Assembly: GCA_963555705.1 (NCBI GenBank) | Contig: OY743190.1 | Span: forward strand, 34,640,929 to 34,704,928 | Direction of reading: 5' to 3' | From: Ligustrum vulgare | Taxonomy: Eukaryota; Streptophyta; Magnoliopsida; Lamiales; Oleaceae | Length of the DNA stretch: 64,000 nt | Shown: positions 58,197 through 64,000 of the stretch, one piece after another | Position numbering within the stretch: the stretch's first letter is position 1 | Layout of the letters: each line of letters opens with the position of its first letter | The notes under the pieces: generated by a model | What the model was told of the DNA's origin: nothing | The model's database searches: none | What the model saw: only the letters and a program-made list of their open reading frames with translations | Program-made: the position numbers and the translations under genes

Positions 58197-58292
58197 ACGT
58201 GCCGAATCTTGTATTAAAATGTTGTTGTACAATATTTTTATTTGATATGATTGTATAATTAATATATTTTCATAAATTTTGAACAGAAATTT

Positions 58293-58319
58293 CGTGCATC
58301 GCACGTGTGAAAATACTTG
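58293..58319 (+). other. Helitron-type 3' terminus
   Basis: Perfect hairpin CGTGC-ATC-GCACG at 58293-58305, then CTTG at 58316-58319 (CTRR with one change) followed by T. Confidence 0.68.
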
Positions 58320-58592
58320 TATTAACTAAAAATAAAAAGATAATAAATATTTTATAAAAGAGTAAAATAAAGAGTTTGTTGGACTAGGTCAAAAATTTTG
58401 CTCTTTAAATTTAAAGATGCTCTCTATTACGTAGTAGAATATTGCGTAGAATATGCTCTTTAATTATAAAGAATTCATTCGAGATGATCAAACGATCAAA
58501 ACTGAGCTTAAGCGTTAAAAGGTGCATGTTTCAATTTTTTTATTTTTATTTTTTATATTCAATTTTCTTGGAGCCATTTCTTGGACCTAAGG

Positions 58593-60336
58593 GCACCTCC
58601 AATCCAAGGTGCCATTTTGGAGTTTTGCAAACTCAATTTTGAAAACCTCTCCAATCCAAAAACCCTATATTGAGCCCACACCTAATAAAATATATTATTT
58701 CTTATAATTTTCAATATCCAACTATATAAATAATATATCCTTAAAAATATAAATTCTAATATCAACCATTTAATATATTTGTGAAAATTACTTAATTACA
58801 GATTGGGACGTATTTAAAAAATAATCATTTATTATTAGATAAAAAATAAATTATATAATGATGTTTTGTTAATCACGTATATGAATTGAAGGAGACATCG
58901 AAATAATTATATTCATTATTATCACACGAAATGAAACTCGTAAACACCAACAAACCGATAGATCCTATAGAAGAACAAAAAAGGAAAAAATAAAAGACAT
59001 GAGCAAAGGAAACTCGCAGGTTAATATAACAAAGTAGGGAAACAACCTGTTTGTGAACCTCGGGGCATCATGTGACGATCTTCCAGAATACTAGATCATA
59101 TAACTGGGTTGATCGCTCATATGTGTTATTTGTCATGTTTTTTATTTATTGCGTCTGTTGCATAATCTGTGTTTTCGTACAATAAGTTCTATTATTCATC
59201 CCTGTCAAATAAGTTCGTAATTTAGATATGTGTCATGTTATTTTGTTGCTTCCATGCATCGAATCGTGTAATTTTTATTTTCAATGTGAAATTTTATGTG
59301 TGACCCGTTCTATGCTTGCGACCTCTTTCAATTTATTATTCTCGAATTTACGCTTCACATAGAATATTATATTATTTCCACAAATTAATTTCATACAGAT
59401 GACATTTTCCTTAACTTCATCAAATTTGTGAAAAAAAATCAATATAAGTAAAGAAAAAAATACATAAGTGTGACGCCCCAAAATTTCTATTGTTCGAGTG
59501 CCAATAAAATCATATCTTGAGGATAAACATAGTTAATAAAAAAAATTAAAATTTAATCATTGTTTAAAACAATAGAGTCAAATACATAAAACATAGTAAA
59601 ACAAATGCATGACCTAATGTTTATTACAGAAAAACTTATTTATTCAACTTTATAAAAAAATAAACTTGATGTTCCCTTTTATTTGCCATGTTACTAGCCA
59701 TCTCACATCCGATCTCCACAAATCATCAATTTCCTGTAAGGGGGGAAACATAGGGAAGGGGTGAGAATAAATCTCAATAAATATGTTGTCTAATTTCTAA
59801 TATTACGTGTATCAATTAAAAGGATTGAATCATACTTATCTTACAATGGAGCGTGTAGTACTACTATCTCCGACCCCGTTTCATAATTTATTAGAGTCCT
59901 TAATTCGACTATCTTAAAATAACATATTGGGGTCCTTACTTGATCCATAGAACTTGTGATTTTTGAATTAACACAAATAATAAGAGAAATTAATAGATCA
60001 CTTGATAAACATACTTACCGTAATTTTATGCAAAGGGAGGAAATTCAAATCTTCTTATAAACCCACTTAGAAAAAACTCTTATTATTGCTCCTTGATAAT
60101 GTGTGCAAGTGAACATGTGTGGTCTCCATTTTCCCTAGGAATGAGGTGTACTTATATAGAAAAGGAGGTATTTTGAATTTGTAAAGGAGGTGAATTCTGG
60201 CACCAAATCAATTGCCCTATTCCATAAGTCAAATAGGTAATTAAATCCTTTATTAGTTAAGGTGAGGTAATGGTGGTTCTAATTTGGACAAATTTTGTAA
60301 AACATGCTCTTTTCACTTATGTCTTATAAGCACATG

Positions 60337-60388
<52 letters not shown>

Positions 60389-61095
60389 TAAATGGCGTGA
60401 AATGAGGTTGAGGAAATCAAGGTTAAATGTGCCCAAATTGTGAAATGATTATATCCATCTCATAAATTCATACTTGACCAATTCAAAGCATAAAATCTTT
60501 CTATGAAAAATAGCAGAATTTCGGGTACTGTAGCAGATCCCCAAAAATCTGAAATTTAGAAATTTACATCTTAGTCCCTAAATTATGGTTATTCTTATAT
60601 TTAAGTCATTAAGGTTTTAATATCCCATAATAACTTCCTAATTAGTAGACGGGGTGTCACAATAAGCTACTTAAATCAAATAAATTTTCTAAAACAATAC
60701 ATGAAAACTAGAGAAAACTAAAAAAATATATTGTCTTAAAAAAATACATATTGAATATAAAAAATAAAAAGAATTAACTAACTTTGAAAAATAAAAATAA
60801 AAAATAGTGAAAATAGAAAAATGTTTAAAAGGCCAAAATGGCATTTCTATAAATAAAATGAAAGACATTTCAATATTTTGGATGAATTAATAAAAGAGAG
60901 AGAGAAAAAAAAAAAAGGATAGAAAGTTGGGCCAAATGGCATTTTTGTAAATAATTGAAATGCCATTTTGGACCCCAAATCCATCCACCCATGGACGCCA
61001 TTCCCATTTTGGTTTCCTGAAAACGAATGTGGTTGGAGGGTGAGAACCTCCAAATAATGGGGCATCTCCCCAAAACGGGATATGATTGGAAATGC
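58593..61095. mobile_element. 1.3-kb TIR element in copy 3, interrupted by a solo LTR
   Basis: The ends are GCACCTCCAATCC and, inverted, GCATTTCCAATC. After removing 59469-60661 and one TSD it is 1305 bp, against 1314 bp at 45749-47062, with the same internal wording (AAACAACCTGTTTGTGAACC). Confidence 0.65.
59469..60661 (-). mobile_element. Solo LTR (gypsy type), TSD ATAAG
   Basis: TGTGACGCCCC...GGGGTGTCACA, 1193 bp, flanked by ATAAG at 59464-59468 and 60662-60666. Copy 2 shows the empty site near 46636-46650. The minus-strand start TGTGACACCCCG is typical of Tekay/Del LTR beginnings, so minus orientation is inferred. A (TA)n run of 24 units lies at 60338-60385. No coding is seen. Confidence 0.87.
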
Positions 61096-61467
61096 TAATT
61101 GGGTTCTAGTCATTTTGAATGGCCAATTCTTGGACCCATTTACAACAAAAAGGGTTATGTGCTTTCAATGATCAATTGTCTAGTCTAGTTTTAAAAAATT
61201 GTAAAATATGGACTTGTAGGATTTATTAACAATCATTGTGGGGTAATTATATTAAGCCCTTATTTGTGAGGGTGGAAATCAATTTTTAGTAAATTTTGGT
61301 AAAAATTGTTGAAATGTGTGGTTAAAGAATTGTGAATTCTATGAAGTACGTGGTTAAAATTATTTGTTGATTTTACCTTAGATTAGAATTTATATTTTAA
61401 TCACTACCAAACAAGGGCAAACAGAATTTATTTATTTATTAATTATTTTTTTAAAAGAAAAATTCAT

Positions 61468-61806
61468 ATGAAAATTGAGATTCTGAATGATATGTTGATA
61501 AGTGTTTTTGACGATCCAGTGGAAGCAATTGTTTATAGTACATATCCTGGGCTATCATGCGAGTTGGCTGACATGTCTCATTTGCAAGGAAGTGCTACCC
61601 TAGCACCTACTCTAGATGTTGTTTAATCTGTGAATGAATATGTGATATCACTTAGTTCAGGGGAATTTAGAACTTATCTAAGTTCTGATTCAACGTGCAG
61701 TTCATATGCAAATGTAGACGTGTTGTAAAATCTTCACACACCTGAATTTTTAATTGGGATAAGGTGTTTTGGCTTGCCGAATCATTAATTGAAGCTTAAG
61801 GTCTTC
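61468..61806 (+). pseudogene. Helitron PIF1-like helicase fragment (copy 3)
   Basis: This is the same segment as copy 2 and uninterrupted: ILNDMLISVFDDPVEAIVYS, GLSCELADMSHLQGSATLAP, then TAA at 61624-61626 at the same codon as in copy 2. NEYVISLSSGEFRTYLSSDS follows, then TAA at 61726-61728, HTPEFLIGIRCFGLPNH and TAA at 61786-61788. The shared first stop shows that it predates the duplication. Confidence 0.83.
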
Positions 61807-61949
61807 TGGCATGCCAAATCTTGTATTAAAATGTTATTGTACAATATTTTTATTTGATATGATTGTATAATTAATATATTTTCATAAATTTTGAACGAAA
61901 TCACTATCACAAATAGATATTTCGTGCATCGCACGTGTAAAAATACTTG

Positions 61950-62238
61950 TATTAACTAAAAATAAAGTGATAATAAATATTTTATGAAACAGTAAAATAA
62001 AGAGTTTGTTGGACTATATCAAAAATTTTGCTCTTTAAATTTAAAGATGGTCTCTATTGCGTAGAATATGCTCCTTAAATATAAAGAATTCATTGGAGAT
62101 ACTCAAACGATCTAAACTGAGCTTAAGCGTTAAAAGGTGCATGCGTCAATTTTTTTATTTTTATTTTTTATATTCAATTTTATTGATTTTAACTTAGGTT
62201 AGAATTTAGACTTTAATCCCTACCAAACAAGGGCTAGA
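61950..62238 (+). repeat. Helitron-derived unit, copy 4, truncated
   Basis: Starts like copies 2 and 3 (ACTAAAAATAAAG, GAGCTTAAGCGTT at about 62119). It jumps from the TTTTATATTCAATTTTA word to TTGATTTTAACTTAGGTTAG, skipping the middle of the unit. It ends at CTACCAAACAAGGGCTAG. Confidence 0.7.
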
Positions 62239-62609
62239 TTGATTATTACTAGGCTTGGAAAGCACGTGCTTAAAGCAAAAATACTTGTTGGAAGCAATGC
62301 TAGTGGTACTGTCCTCATTCCAAGAACGTCGTTGGCTTCATCAGACCCTAGGTTGCTATTTAAATTCACAAGAAGGAAATATCCTGTAATTGTGTCGTAT
62401 GTAATGATCATCAACAAAAGTTAGGAACAATCGCCTTTTCAGGTTGGGTTGTTTTTGAAACGGCTAATTTTCAGTCATGAACAATTATATGTTGCTGTTT
62501 CTAGAGTGACAAGCCGTGATGAACTTAGATTTTAATTTGTGATAACGATGGTCTCTTGACAAATAAGATGACAAATGTGGTATATAAGGATTTTTTCAAC
62601 AATTTGTAA
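62239..62609 (+). pseudogene. Helitron PIF1-like helicase C-terminus, broken
   Basis: Reads TRLGKHVLKAKILVGSNASG, IPRTSL, SDPRLLFKFTRRKYPVIVSY and MIINKS, then TAG where the family has Gln of INKSQGQS. VGLFLKRLIFSHEQLYVAVS and RVTSRD follow, then a frameshift after ELRF, after which CDNDGLLTNK and VVYKDFFNNL appear in another frame to TAA 62607-62609. These are the conserved C-terminal helicase motifs of plant Helitrons. The fragment is about 430 bp downstream of the copy-3 fragment with the connecting motif missing. Confidence 0.85.
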
Positions 62610-62837
62610 TGTCTATTTTGTTCACAAGTTAATGATATTTATACATCAAATTTGTTATTTTATGTATATATTTATGTTCTTTCTTTATTATATATGTATA
62701 TATTACATTTATTAAATCGTGAATAGTCATATATAAATTAATTATCAATGTATGTGTTACTTAAAAATTGCAAAGTGATGTATACATAAAAACATTATTA
62801 AATGAAGTGTTATATATATATTGCATACGATAGTTTT

Positions 62838-62863
62838 CGTGCATAGTATGAATGACACGCTAA
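62838..62863 (+). other. Helitron-type 3' terminus
   Basis: TTTTCGTGCATAGTATG (decayed hairpin) then GACACG and CTAA at 62860-62863 followed by T. This is the expected end downstream of the helicase C-terminus. Confidence 0.5.
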
Positions 62864-63719
62864 TTACATTAAAAGTCCATAACTCATCGTCACACTTTTG
62901 TTCTCAACTTAATAATTATAAACCTTCTATTAATTAGCACATATTATCCTAATGATATTTTTATCTAAAAATTATGTTAGCATATACTTTAAAATAAGTA
63001 ACAAGTATTCAATCGTACTTCTGATTTTTTATTTTTTTTAATTTAAAATACAAATGAGAAATAAATCTTTTAAGTCAATTTTTTTTTTTTGCCATAATTT
63101 ATCTCTTTTACACCTATGCCCGAAACCGTCAAATGACACCCATCCATGCCTCCAACAATCCATATATTCCATCTTCGCGAATATTTCCCCTCTTCCCCCC
63201 CAACTTTGAAACCACGTCTGCATTTTATCCCAAGTCCCAACATGCAATTCGATTCCCGGTTCATTAATTTTGGCACACGGAATGAAGAAAATTCTAAAAT
63301 TTGCGAACGTAAGAACCTTAGAATTCCACTACAGTTGACGCTGTCTTGTTACGGCTGTGACATCTAGCGGTAGACGTGTCGTCACCAAGGGAACGGCGTG
63401 CGATAGACGCATTAAATGTGTAATTTTATGATTGGTTCGGTTTTGGTTCGATGAACGTAGAATTTACGAAAATTAATTATCAATTTATGTCACTTAAATT
63501 CCAGCCAGATTAGAGGGAGGAATGCTATTCAGAATCAAGACTTGGGAATTTTAGGATTTTTGGTATGTTTCCCTAAGGAGATGCATTAGAAATACGATTA
63601 TGTCAGCCCCGCCTCTAAATTGTCCTTTCCTATTATTTTTTCGACTTTCATTTTAATTCTTGCATAGTCACGAGAAATAAATATGGTTTAATTAATTTGT
63701 TATCATTCTTTTTACCATA
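62864..63719. other. AT-rich DNA, partly shared with 36940-37080 and 42998-43190
   Basis: 62870-62990 matches 36940-37060 and 62985-63155 matches 42998-43190. 63160-63420 is GC-richer without a recognisable reading frame. No gene. Confidence 0.5.
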
Positions 63720-64000
63720 CTAATAATAAACACGTGCTTCGCACGTCTTTCGTAAATGATGAATGACAAGGAAAAATTAATATAGAGAGCATATTTTTTA
63801 AATAAAAAAAATGTAAGTTTAAACTAAAATTTTAGTTTTGAAATTATTTATTTATATTCTTAATTAACATATAATTAATTTTTTCTTATGAATTAATTAA
63901 TTATTTTAATAAAAATTTAAGAGTGTTATTGACAAAAGATAAAAATATCTAAATGTATTGTAGATTAAAATAATAACTAATAATATTTAATGAAAATAAA
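63720..64000 (-). mobile_element. Possible Helitron 3' end, element running off the window
   Basis: The minus strand reads ACGTGCGAAGCACGT (perfect 6-bp stem, 63732-63746) then GTTTATTATTAG ending at 63720, next to A on the plus strand. The last bases are TTAG rather than CTRR. The body would extend past position 64000. Confidence 0.4.

Larger units (their letters stand above)
45478..58319 (+). repeat. Helitron-derived tandem unit, copy 2
   Basis: Measured from one CTAG/CTTG end to the next. After removal of the MULE 47123-57011 (with TSD) and the MITE 57533-58066 (with TSD) it is 2407 bp, against 2432 bp for copy 3. It contains, in order: the GAGCTTAAGCGTT block, the Tourist-like element 45749-47062, the CAACAAAAAG block, a helicase fragment and a hairpin end with CTTG at 58316-58319. 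Confidence 0.8.
58320..61949 (+). repeat. Helitron-derived tandem unit, copy 3
   Basis: The same order as copy 2 without the MULE and the helicase MITE, but with a solo LTR (59469-60661). Its net length is 2432 bp. It ends with hairpin CGTGCATCGCACG at 61923-61935 and CTTG at 61946-61949. Confidence 0.8.

Overview
This is nuclear DNA of a flowering plant, most likely a eudicot. It is very AT-rich, carries one spliced host gene with GT-AG introns, and is otherwise filled with plant transposable elements: Ty1-copia, Ty3-gypsy chromovirus, MULE, hAT, Tourist, Stowaway, SINE and Helitron. I could not fix the species. There are no operons, CRISPR arrays, rRNA genes or true tRNA genes.

Layout. 1-10.5 kb: AT-rich DNA with several MITEs, a SINE with a perfect 17-bp target-site duplication (TSD), a long-TIR MULE with a perfect 9-bp TSD (6354-7603), and a second long-TIR element (7961-9393) that carries a decayed PPR-gene fragment. 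10.84-14.67 kb: the only intact host gene, a seven-exon SKU5-similar (multicopper-oxidase-like) protein of 545 residues. 14.78-22.62 kb: a dead Ty1-copia element just behind that gene, interrupted by a 1.7-kb solo LTR and ending in a rearranged double 3' LTR. 24.4-32.1 kb: a small inverted-repeat element split by a young 6.5-kb Ty3-gypsy chromovirus (minus strand, LTRs differing at 5 of 320 positions, all catalytic motifs present, two in-frame stops) and by a hAT element. 32.9-36.7 kb: a MULE containing a hAT containing another MULE of the same family, each with its TSD. 38.2-41.2 kb: a complete non-autonomous LTR retrotransposon whose only ORF is a protease-like domain joined to an acidic tail. 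43.7-44.6 kb: an 859-bp foldback. 45.5-62.9 kb: a head-to-tail array of Helitron-derived units with PIF1-type helicase remnants. Its copies carry different later insertions: a 9.9-kb MULE that itself holds a decayed Tekay/Del-like gypsy, a Tourist MITE and a solo LTR. The sister copies serve as empty-site references.

How it fits together. The host gene probably encodes a secreted, copper-site-depleted cell-wall protein. Everything else is a layered record of insertions. Because duplicated Helitron units and exact TSDs survive, the order of many insertions can be read within the window. The most unusual points are the Helitron array with a shared stop codon, the PPR-carrying MULE-like element, the protease-only LTR element with three tandem hairpins in its LTR, and the MULE/hAT/MULE nest.
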